Assembly (NCBI GenBank): GCA_032718475.1
Contig: JAUCBJ010001909.1
Span: forward strand, 1-44,170
DNA from: Nemertoderma westbladi
Taxonomy: Eukaryota > Xenacoelomorpha > Nemertodermatida > Nemertodermatidae
DNA: 44,170 nucleotides
Direction of reading: 5' to 3'
Below, one piece after another: positions 22,201 to 34,200 of this stretch. The notes under the pieces were generated by a model, which saw nothing but the letters and a program-made list of their open reading frames with translations, ran no database searches and was not told the DNA's origin. Every line of letters begins with the position of its first letter. The first letter of the stretch is position 1. The position numbers and the translations under genes are program-made.

Positions 22201-25200
22201 AACCTGGAGCGGTGTATTGATTTTGTGTCGGTACTTAATTTGCTATTAACAATAATTGCTTAATAATAGTAGAATTTTTAGTAAATGGAAATATTTGCCA
22301 TGATTTATATTATCTTACTTATGAATAGGAAGAGAAGTATATTTTTAAGAAACACCGAAGGATAATTTTATTTTTATCGGTATTAAGCCGTTCCTTTACT
22401 TTCGTGGCTCGCCCCACCATGTTATCTCAGATTTAATAAAATATTCAGTGCAATTTCTATATTGACCGCTGGAAGGCGTTGCCTTTGCTCTATTGATGGG
22501 ACCTAAACTCGCACTGATTCATGTCTTTAGAGGAGAAATACTAATATGTTAGGACAGGACCGGCAGATAACAATGTTATGATCAAATTTATTGTTTGGCC
22601 CTTCATTGTTGGATGTTTGCCACCTTTGCTTCACTAACATATGAATGCATAGGTTGCTAAGGGATACATACTAGTTAAGCTTAAATGTGATTCGATATAA
22701 CGTGATTAGGTGTCAACGTTGCGGTATAAAAGGGCCCACCCCCTCTTTTGCAATAAATTAGTAAATTAGTAAATTAGTAAATTAGTAAATTAGTAAATTA
22801 GTAAATTAAAGTATTCACAAATAGAATTTACAATCTTATATTACCTGTATTTCGTTCGTGTTTGGAAGTAATTATTATGTGAATTTAAGTATCAGATTAT
22901 ACTATCTTGAGTTCTAACTTCAATTAGATCTTATTTTCAACAATGTTATCGGTTAAAACATTTACAACATGATGAGCTAAGCGTCATTTACGTGGGCCGG
23001 AAGGTTGGGAAACATGGATACAAGCGGCTGAACAACCATAGTCGCACGGATACTAATAGTCAAGGGAAGTCAGGTTAGAGTATCATTACGAGTAAATGGG
23101 AGAAACATTTGTCAGGTGTAGGTCATCAACTTTAGCTGTCTTACATTTCACCAGCCTTACAAAATTTAGGATACCCGTATGAAAATTGAACAATCCGCAC
23201 AGCGAAGCAAAAACACGCACAACGCAACAGCAGAAAATAAGCCAATAGTTATTTATAGGTAAATAATTCTATACCTCAGTTTAGCGTAGCCTTGGCAAGA
23301 TATTATAGGAGCTCAATTCGTGGTAGCTATGCGTGAGCCGACATTTGATTGGTTGTTGGGTTCCAGGCAGCATCAGTTGAGTTCCTTTGTTACTGTGCAG
23401 GGTGGTGTAGAATTAATTTGTTTACTTATACATAATTTTGTGTTCTGGAATGTCATATTCTGGAATGTTGGAATATATTCTGCTGTGCATGACTGACAGA
23501 CTGTTAGGGATTATTCTATATTAGGTGGAAATTAGTTATTTGCCACTATACAATTAACTTGCGCTATGGACAATTTAGGCACTGTATCCTAGCTGACAAG
23601 GACAATTAGACAATTCTTGCCGAGATATTTGCAATTTTTAGAATTACGGTAAGTCTTATGTAAATTTAGAAAAACAGTTTGGCGTGAATTTGTTATCCAT
23701 TTATTGTTACTGTTACATATTCAGCAATTGCTGTTCATATGGGAAATGTTTTTATAAAAACCTGAAATATTTATTGAACTCGAAATTATCAATAGATTAT
23801 CCTAGAAAATACACAGTCTGGGGAGGCTGTTTAGTAGATCAGATAAGGACCCGCTATAGCGGTAAATTATATTCTTGTGGAGATCTCGACCCGGGAATCG
23901 TTGATTAGTGTTTCACATATAGATCTGCCTGGTCGGGGATTCTTATGCAGATAGTTTTACACCATGTAATAATTATAATTTATTATAATATTGATTTAGG
24001 TATTATAGTTCTCAATCTCTTTTTACCTTAAAGTGCCACTTATGGCAGACGTGTCGGAAGTTTTCGTAGTCTAGATGGTCGGCTTTATTGGCTGATGTTG
24101 TGTTGCTGCTGGTTGTGCGGAGAACTGTGACGAAACCAGGGAAAGTGAAGCATTCCTGGGGGTAAAATAAATTGTATTAATGGGGGTAAAATAAAGTGAG
24201 TTTCAGAAATAAAAAATAAACAAGTGTTTTTTATTGGCGTCTGTAAAGTATCCGTTTATAATAATGCTAATGGGTTAGATAGACAAGAGAGGAGCCTTAA
24301 TGTCGGTCGCCTTTTGGGTTAGATAGACAAGAGAGGGGCCTTAATGTCGGTCGCCTTTTGGGTTAGATAGACAAGAGAGGAGCCTTAATGTCGGTCGCCT
24401 TTTGGGTTAGATAGACAAGAGAGGGGCCTTAATGTCGGTCGCCTTTTGGGTTAGATAGACAAGAGAGGAGCCTTAATGTCGGTAGCCTTTTGGGTTAGAT
24501 AGACAAGAGAGGAGCCTTAATGTCGGTCGCCTTTTGAGTTAGATAGACAAGAGAGGAGCCTTAATGTCGGTCGCCTTTTGGGTTAGATAGACAAGAGAGG
24601 AGCCTTAATGTCGGTCGCCTTTTGGGTTAGATAGACAAGAGAGGAGCCTTAATGTCGGTCGCCTTTTGGGTTAGATAGACAAGAGAGGAGCCTTAATGTC
24701 GGTCGCCTTTTGGGTTAGATAGACAAGAGAGGAGCCTTAATGTCGGTCGCCTTTTGGGTTAGATAGACAAGAGAGGAGCCTTAATGTCGGTCGCCTTTTG
24801 GGTTAGATAGACAAGAGAGGAGCCTTAATGTCGGTCGCCTTTTGGGTTAGATAGACAAGAGAGGAGCCTTAATGTCGGTCGCCTTTTGGGTTAGATAGAC
24901 AAGAGAGGAGCCTTAATGTCGGTCGCCTTTTGGGTTAGATAGACAAGAGAGGAGCCTTAATGTCGGTCGCCTTTTGGGTTAGATAGACAAGAGAGGAGCC
25001 TTAATGTCGGTCGCCTTTTGGGTTAGATAGACAAGAGAGGAGCCGTAATGTCGGTCGCCTTTTGGGTTAGATAGACAAGAGAGGAGCCTTAATTTCGCCT
25101 TTTGGGTTAGATAGACAAGAGAGGAGTCTTAATGTCGGTCGCCTTTTGGGTTAGATAGACAAGAGAGGAGCCTTAATGTCGGTCGCCTTTTGGGTTAGAT

Positions 25201-28200
25201 AGACAAGAGAGGAGCCTTAATGTCGGTCGCCTTTTGGGTTAGATAGACAAGAGAGGAGCCTTAATGTCGGTCGCCTTTTGGGTTAGATAGACAAGAGAGG
25301 AGCCGTAATGTCGGTCGCTTTTTGGGTTAGATAGACAAGAGAGGAGCCTTAATGTCGGTCGCCTTTTGGGTTAGATAGACAAGAAAGGAGCCTTAATGTC
25401 GGTCGCCTTTTGGGTTAGATAGACAAGAGAGGAGCCTTAATGTCGGTCGCCTTTTGGGTTAGATAGACAAGAAAGGAGCCTTAATGTCGGTCGCCTTTTG
25501 GGTTAGATAGACAAGAGAGGAGCCTTAATGTCGGTCGCATTTTGGGTTAGATAGACAAGAGAGGAGCCTTAATGTCGGTCGCCTTTTTGGTTAGATAGAC
25601 AAGAGAGGAGCCTTAATGTCGGTCGCCTTTTAATGTCGGTCGCCTTTTGGGTTAGATAGACAAGAGAGGAGCCGTAATGTCGGTCGCTTTTTGGGTTAGA
25701 TAGACAAGAGAGGAGCCTTAATGTCGGTCGCCTTTTGGGTTAGATAGACAAGAAAGGAGCCTTAATGTCGGTCGCCTTTTGGGTTAGATAGACAAGAGAG
25801 GAGCCTTAATGTCGGTCGCCTTTTGGGTTAGATAGACAAGAAAGGAGCCTTAATGTCGGTCGCCTTTTGGGTTAGATAGACAAGAGAGGAGCCTTAATGT
25901 CGGTCGCATTTTGGGTTAGATAGACAAGAGAGGAGCCTTAATGTCGGTCGCCTTTTTGGTTAGATAGACAAGAGAGGAGCCTTAATGTCGGTCGCCTTTT
26001 GGGTTAGATAGACAAGAGAGGAGCCTTAATGTCGGTCGCCTTTTGGGTTAGATAGACAAGAGAGGAGCCTTAATGTCGGTCGCCTTTTGGGTTAGATAGA
26101 CAAGAGAGGAGCCTTAATGTCGGTCGCCTTTTGGGTTAGATAGACAAGAGAGGAGCCGTAATGTCGGTCGCCTTTTGGGTTAGATAGACAAGAGAGGAGC
26201 CTTAATGTCGGTCGCCTTTTGGGTTAGATAGACAAGAAAGGAGCCTTAATGTCGGTCGCCTTTTGGGTTAGATAGACAAGAGAGGAGCCTTAATGTCGGT
26301 CGCCTTTTGGGTTAGATAGACAAGAGAGGAGCCGTAATGTCGGTCGCCTTTTGGGTTAGATAGACAAGAGAGGAGCCTTAATGTCGGTCGCCTTTTGGGT
26401 TAGATAGACAAGAGAGGAGCCTTAATGTCGGTCGCATTTTGGGTTAGATAGACAAGAGAGGAGCCTTAATGTCGGTCGCCTTTTGGGTTAGATAGACAAG
26501 AGAGGAGCCGTAATGTCGGTCGCCTTTTGGGTTAGATAGACAAGAGAGGAGCCTTAATGTCGGTCGCCTTTTGGGTTAGATAGACAAGAGAGGAGCCTTA
26601 ATGTCGGTCGCCTTTTGGGTTAGATAGACAAGAGAGGAGCCTTAATGTCGGTCGCCTTTTGGGTTTGATAGACAAGAGAGGAGCCGTAATGTCGGTCGCC
26701 TTTTGGGTTAGATAGACAAGAGAGGAGCCTTAATGTCGGTAGCCTTTTGGGTTAGATAGACAAGAGAGGAGCCTTAATGTCGGTCGCATTTTGGGTTAGA
26801 TAGACAAGAGAGGAGCCGTAATGTCGGTCGCCTTTTGGGTTAGATAGACAAGAGAGGAGCCTTAATGTCGGTCGCCTTTTTGGTTAGATAGACAAGAGAG
26901 GGGTCTTAATGTCGCCTTTTTGGTTAGATTGACAAGAGAGGAGTCTTAATGTCGCCTCCGATGTAATTTTTTCGCGTATAACATTATAATTAACAATCAC
27001 GCATTTATAGTTAATTAAAAAGTAAAAAGTGATCGGTGAATGTGAGACACGAAAAGGCAGCAACCGAAGGCTCTTCTCTCTTGGCAGTTACCAATAAGAC
27101 AAGACGGGCGGAACGCCACACTAATTCACAAGGTTCCATAACTAACCAACCCTTGCTTTGTTACCATTGTAAGCACTAATATCTAAAAGGTCTGGCTTTG
27201 GGACACAACAGTGAGACATTTCGACAGCAACTTTAGTCAGATTTGAACTTGGGCAGCCAAACACTATTGTTTGGAAGCAGTTGAGGCTTCGTATCCACTG
27301 GGACTCTACATTATCCTATAAAACTCTAGTTTATTAACCTTCTCATAGACCGCTCGGTCGCCATGCCAACGCATCACGCGTGCTAGCATCGAGGCCAGGA
27401 ACCGGCCGTAACGGGAGGCTTCGTTCTCCGTACACGAGGCAACCGTGTAGGTGACCTCGGAGAAAACCCGGTCGTAGCAGAGGAGCGTCGAGAAGTTGGG
27501 CGTCTTGAGGTTGTGGATGATGTCGATGAACTCGGAGCAGTAGAGGGCGTCGAGGGCGGTGAAGGTGCAGCGAGGGAACAAGCAGAGCTGGAGGAACTGG
27601 GTGATCGCTTCGTTCTTAGTGGATTTGGATTGGAACCAGTTATCCCGTTGGTGTTTCAGACACGCCATCACCATCAACCTGAAAACAATGCTATTTATCC
27701 GAGAAGGGATTTACGCGAGAAGGCGATTCTAATAGAGTTGAAACAGAGACCTGATTTTCTTAATCGCGGTGAACCAGAGACCTACCCGGAGAATTATTTT
27801 GGAAAATACCGGAGACCAGAGCCAGAGACTTTGATTATTTTTGTACTTATAATTTGGTTTTGGCGCAAACAGACCGTACATATGAACTGAGATCTATTTA
27901 TGGTTGAATTACAGTAAATAAAAGTAATAAAAATAAGGTACTAAGTGTGTTTTGTTCACAACCCCCCTCGAATTTTTTATACTGGCTAGTTTTTGTTACT
28001 TTTTTTAAAAAATGTTCTAGAACATTTAATCTATTCATTTAATATAAAGATTTTGTTCTACAACAAATATTTTTTTTCTAGAACAAATATTTTTTGTTCT
28101 GTACTTGTATACTTAAAACTTGGTCTACATACTTGGTCATTTACGAATATAGTTAGTTCACAGGTGCAGTACTCTATTCGACCCTATTGCAAGTCTCGTT

Positions 28201-31200
28201 ACGCTCGTTCTCTTTCATTTGGTCGCCGGAATATGTAGCCTACAACAAGGTCAAAAGAGCTCTACATGTAAACTTTATGGTTTATGGCTCAAATTAAGCA
28301 CCCTTATCCTTAAATAAGATAAGAACCCTCTTTAGGTGGAAAATTTACTTAAAATGAAACGCACCTTAAATGAAACCAAACTGTTCGCCTAGAGTTTGCG
28401 TTTGGGTTAATTCCCAACAAAGTTTCGTCTTAGTGATAGTAAGTAGGACTCACCTATGATCTTGTTGCTTTTTCTCCTCGGCTGTCAGTTTATCGATTAA
28501 AGCTACGCATCTCTCTTTCTCTTTCTTCTTCTTACTGGAGCTGAAGTCCACAGCGTTTTCAGCCTCTTTTATTGCCGTCTGGAGTTTGAGTACCTCCTTC
28601 GCGTACGCCTCTACCGGTACACTTAGATCGTACATGGACAGACTCCAGAAGGTGGCGTAGAACAGCGGGCTGATGTCGTCCCAGATCCGGAGTTGGTGCA
28701 GGTTGGTGGCCACGTCCACTACCGGCAGCATCACGGACTCGTACGCGCGGATGTACAGCTGTTGGGTGGTCGGGATCTGAGACAGAGACTCGGTCTGGGC
28801 CTGGAGGAGGGCATGTATCAATGGGGTGTGTCAACAGCATAAAACTAATATTTTTTCGACTAGTTATAAAGCTATTATTATATAAAAATAAATCTTAGTG
28901 TTCTTAAATGCAACTTTCAAAATAAACTTTCCTACTACTACGGTATTTGCGAAAAATATCGAGACTTTGAAAACATCGCACGTGTAAAAATATCGAGTGT
29001 TTATTGTTATATCAAGAATTTGTATTTTTGAGTTTTGAGATTTTTGTTGCTGCGCGATTAATGTAGTCGCAGTGCTACTAACAATAATCCTATCGGCTGA
29101 CCTGGACAATAAACTATTACCGCCAGGGTTTATGCGGTGGCTTTAATATACAGTCAGTATGGCACCAAATCGATGGGGAGTTTGAGAAATTGAAAAAGAT
29201 GCGGAAAAAGATTGAAAAAAAAAGGTTTCGTACTGGCGAATAACGCATTCCTATTCTCAAAATTGCTAACAATCAATCTCTCCCTCAGAGAGAATTCCTG
29301 CAATAACCTGCTCCCTCTAGTACAGAGAAGAGACAGAGTCTACAAGGGTCCCGTCAGTCTACGTAATGTAGACGGCTTTAGAAGGAAGGAGATAGTCGAA
29401 AGATTGCAGTTTTTACTTGGAAGGAAATTTATTCAGAGATCCTCAGGTCGTTATTATTTATATAATTTATAATATTATATTCAAATTTAGACCGTAAACG
29501 ATATATATACTAATTACTAATACATATTATTACTAATATTTTTTTAGATTTCCCCTTAAACGTGTTTTGTAGCGCTTATTTCTCTATCATAACTTATACT
29601 AATTCGTTTATTGTTTTGGTTAGATTCAGCCTTCCTGTAACCTGGGCTTTTAGTGAAAACCTGGTAAATTTTTCACCAACTTGGGGTAAACTGCAAAGTG
29701 AAATATAACAGCAGAACATCTGGTACACTTCACATTCTGCCGTCCCAAGTCAAAACAATCCCGGTTGTCGCATAAACATTCTACTTCCAGCTCGTAGAAA
29801 ATAATTGGCTATATTACAATATAGACGATCTATAAAAATAGTTGTTAATTCAGATTGGTTGTCGATACCAGCTGTTGCGACGCCAGCTATAAAATTCCAA
29901 GAAAGATAGAAGATAGGAGGTACCAGGAGTAACCAATTTAATAAGAAAATCGTATTTTATAGATTCATTTGTGTAAGTGGTGTAGCATGTGGATGATTTC
30001 TGTTTGAGCTTTAGTTTATTGTTATGGTTACAAAACATGCCACTGAAAGCTGCTCCTTTCCATTAATTGATCAGTTAATATTGAGTGAGATCAGATATTA
30101 TCAGATTTACGTCTAGTTCCCCTTCTCTGTCCCATAATAACCAAATATAACAGATTCAACTAAATAATTAACTCACAATAATACGGACTTTTTCCTCGCG
30201 GCACAGATGCTGAAACTGCTGCTGCACTAGATGGGAGTACATGGGTCGGCAAAGATGGAAGGCGGCGTCGGGGGAGATGAAACAATGGGAGCAAAGCTGG
30301 TCCAGGGGTGGGAGACGCTGGGTGTAATCGTCGATACCGAGTTGGTTGGACAGGAAGTCCCCGAACTGAACCAGAGTGTCCTGACACATATCGTACAGAC
30401 GACCCACAAGTTTAAGATGTCTATCGGCGTCTCTGTAGACTACGTGGTCCCGTTGCTGGGCCAACAGGAGCATCAAAGGCACTGCTAAGTTATTCTCTAC
30501 TAAAGAGTCTTTGAGGCGAGTTGAAGATTTCTTTGTGTTGCGTATTTGTCCGAAGTATCCCCCCTCCGCTCGTAGACACTCCCCCCCGCCGAGCGCGGCC
30601 AGCTGATCCGAGGTCATCTCCTCGGAGATCTCGATGCCGGACATCTTGCAGACCACGTCGCGCACGATGATGAGGTCGCTCGATTTCCCGGTTTTGATCT
30701 GATTGGCCACGTACTGGAGGAGGCCGCCGAGGTCGATGTTGTATTTGCGGAAGGCCGCAGCGCAGAAGGCCGATAGACTCTGCAGCCACTCGGAGATGCT
30801 CATCTGGCCGAACTTTGTGCGCTCCTTGGCGGGATTTGCGAGCTGCTCGAGGATGCAGAAGGAGAGAACGTCGTAGGAGAGGCTGGTGAGGAACTTAAGG
30901 GAGTCGACGACTGGAAGAATAAAGTTGTCGAACTTCTGAACCTAAAGAATAAAATAAAATTATAAACATCCACAACAACAACAACTTTAAACATAACTAA
31001 ATTTCGTGGTTTGGAAGTCAATTAATTAACCTTATGTTAACCATAGAACTTTATCCTAATTCTAAATTAAACTCTTTATTTTAATAAAGTAAACAAAGTA
31101 GTTTATTTCACTGTTGAACAAAAAGCACTCATCATCCTGTGGCTTTATCAACTGTTCTGAAATATTATAAACTATATTTATTCTCACTGTTAACAAAGAC

Positions 31201-34200
31201 AGTTAGACTATTTAATCAACCTTCGTAAATATATTGATATTTTGTGGAAACATAATAAATTAATTTGCACCCATTTTTAAAAGTCATATTGTTCTCTGAG
31301 AAAAGAGCTTTCGAATGAGCCCAAAACGAACTTCTTACGATCACTAGAACTGGAGATTACACATTTTAAAGATCTCCAATGACCGATAAGTCTATTCCGT
31401 GTAATCCCGCAAAGACCACGGAGTCGCTTATTCGAGTCCCGTCTTTATTCCGGAGACTTGAAGTTGTCTTATAAACTGATCAGTAGGTCCAATAATCATA
31501 AAAAAATACCTTATCAATTAAAATTTTGTGCTCTTTCTCGTTGAGACATCCAATTGGCACCACTGAGCACAGAAAATGGCAGAAATTGAAAGCAAACCCC
31601 AAACTTCATCGCCTTTACCGATATCGCGATATATCGGAGCCAGTATCTTCTATCCCAGATATCTCGAAAACTAAGCAAGATATGGGAAAACGGTTTCCAT
31701 ATTTGGATTCAACATGAAATTCTGCATCAGATTGGATATGTTTCAAAAATTCAATTTTTTGGTCAGAAAATGCGTTACCCCCCCCCCCCTAAGTTAAGAT
31801 TTATAAAGTAAAGTATCGCAAAGAAAATCATATTTTATATAGACTTATAAGTTTGCTAACAAAAGCAAAGCTTATTAAATAAATAACCAACACCCCCCCC
31901 CCCCCCCCCCCCCAACCTGTTTAGTGTTCAAAATACATGAACAATCAATAAATGGATAGATCGTTTTTCGTTTGCTTAAGTAAAATGACGTCATCATTAT
32001 ACACAAATAATTGTAAAATATATAGTAAGCTCAAGTTTTTATTTATAATGATAATGAATGCACGAAAAATGTGAAAAACAGTTGAGGCGCCGTATCCGTT
32101 CGGACACTGTAACACCCCGTCACTAGGTTGCAGTCAGTTATTATAGTGTAGTTGTAATATGCTTGGCTTGTAATGTGCTTGGCCTGTAATGTGCTTCGCT
32201 TGTAATGTGCTTGGCTTGTAATGTGCTTGGCTTGTAATGTGCTTCGCTTGTAATGTGCTTGGCTTGTAATGTGCTTCGCTTGTAATGTGCTTGGCTTGTA
32301 ATGTGCTTCGCTTGTAATGTGCTTGGCTTGTAATGTGCTTGGCCTGTAATGTGCTTGGCTTGTAATGTGTTTGGCTTGTAATGTGCTTGGCCTGTAATGT
32401 GCTTGGCTTGTAATGTGCTTGGCTTGTAATGTTCTTGGCTTGTAATGTGCTTGGCCTGTAATGTGCTTGGCCTGTAATGTGCTTGGCTTGTAATGTGCTT
32501 GGCTTGTAATGTGCTTGGCTTGTAATGTGCTTGGCCTGTAATGTGCTTGGCTTGTAATGTGCTTGGCTTGTAATGTGCTTGGCTTGTAATGTGCTTGGCT
32601 CATCGTGTTAGTTTGGATTGATATTACTAACTAAATTCTAAATTTCGATTTAATTATTTATTTATAACAAAATAATAAAAAGGTGTAATAAAATTTTTAA
32701 TATATTTGCGTTTTGTTAACTGGATAATAGAATTAATCAAGAATTTATAATTCTACGGTTTTCCTACCTGCGATAGAACGTAGTCGAACACTATAGGAGG
32801 GTTGGAATGGGAGAGTTTCCCTAGAAGTCGTCCGGACTGCTTCACGTTGTCCTTGGTAATCCGTTTCATTATATACTTGGTGCGTTCGGTTACCGCCGCC
32901 CGTTTCTTTACGAGGAATATGTGCGTCGAGTAGGATTGGTTCTTCCATAAACCGTAGAGTCGGTAACGACAGCGGTAGGGGAAGTGCCGGATCAGTTGCC
33001 AGAGTTCCTCGGAGAGGAACGCGTTCCCGTCCAGAAGGGAGAGAGAGGGGAGTAGGACCTCGTCCAGGAGGACCATGATGGAGCGGAACACATTGTCGTC
33101 AATATCGTTGGGCAGATGAAGGGCCTTGACAGCTGACTGACAAACTCGAGTTACCTTTATAAATAATTTATAAACCAAAACTTCTAAGAGAAATGAAATT
33201 CACTAACTGCATTCAACGTTATAACTATTTATATTTTTTGTGTGAACAGTCTTTCAGTGTTTGAGCCTGGAGTGTATTTATGTAGCGAGCGAGCGCAGCG
33301 AGGGCCGTTTACATAAACACACGAGGGTCATATACAAGTATTATGTGAATTCCATTATCACTATTTTCTTGATTTAGATTTTATACAGTTATATTACAAC
33401 TTAAATAATATTACAAAAAAATTTAAATAGTTAAAATGTGATCTACATAATATAGACCTTAATCGATAGATAACATGTTCTAGAACATTTAAAAATAGTA
33501 GCAAAAACTAGCTAGTTTAAAAAAATTTATGTTCTTAAATAAAATTTTCTAGAACAAAAAATGTGTTCTAGAACATTAATATTATTATTAGTTGATATAG
33601 ATAACAACATGTTCTAGAACATTAATATTATTATTAGTTGATATAGATAACAACATGTTCTAGAACATTAATATTATTATTAGTTGATATAGATAACAAC
33701 ATGTTCTAGAACATTTTGCTGACATGTAATATTAATAATTCATATTATAAATGCTTATATATAGGTAGTATAAAAAATCTGGTCTATGGGAGGGTCTGGG
33801 AAGCCAAGGTAGTAACGCCATAATCTATAAAATCACTGATTTAAATCAATACAATGCCACGGAAACGGGAGTTAATGACGTAATGATCTCACCTTAATCA
33901 TGAGTAGGGGGTCGGAGCTGAGATGGGGCCCGAGGTAGAGGAGCAGGGGAACCATTCGGGTCGGAATGTCGGAGAAGTTCCGACAGGGTTGAATGGGGTC
34001 GGCGTTACTGGGAGGAGTCGGATGTTTGGCGCCCCGTGGGACGCACTGCTCCGAGTAGAGGGGCTCGACGAGGGAGTGGGCCAGACGACAGAGCCCGCGC
34101 TGTATGGCGGGCCGCTCGCTGGCCGAGTAGGGCGGCAGCCGGTCCAGGATGCATTGGGCGTGGGCCCAGTCGCCCAGGGCGAGAAGGGCTGCACACAGAA

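Larger units (their letters stand above)
20508..22212 (+). other. 3' untranslated interior of the BEL/Pao element
   Basis: 1.7 kb between the gag-pol stop and the 3' LTR. No envelope-like gene is visible. It holds a stem-loop just after the stop and a GC-richer ORF-like patch at 21256-21546, and is otherwise AT-rich. The region before the 3' LTR (AACCTGGAGCGG) is only weakly purine-rich, so the polypurine tract is not obvious. Confidence 0.7.
9529..23961 (+). mobile_element. Complete, recently inserted BEL/Pao LTR retrotransposon (14.4 kb)
   Basis: Two LTRs (9529-11269 and 22213-23961) flank a 10.9-kb interior with one intact gag-pol ORF, and identical CCATG duplications border the element. 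The LTRs start TGTATTGATTTT and end AGTTTTACA. They differ, as far as I can see, by one 8-bp repeat unit and one C/T substitution, so insertion is recent. Domain order protease-RT-RNase H-integrase and the DUF1759/DUF1758/DUF5641-type segments identify BEL/Pao. The element lies antisense to THOC2 in intron 9. At 14.4 kb it is long for the family because of 1.74-kb LTRs and a very long ORF. Confidence 0.96.

Noticed and set aside
27513-27890. 125-codon plus-strand ORF
   Set aside because: It overlaps THOC2 exon 8 on the opposite strand and reads as its antisense shadow. The intronic part has no family match I can see.
31390-31450. tRNA-like box B (ATTCGAGTCCC) suggesting a tRNA or SINE head
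   Set aside because: No matching A box or cloverleaf pairing could be drawn, and the motif deviates from the GGTTCRANNCC consensus.
32043-32603. 186-codon minus-strand ORF with a regular [15 protein letters not shown]-like pattern
   Set aside because: It is produced entirely by the 16-bp tandem repeat and has no start or domain support. It is an artefact of the array.
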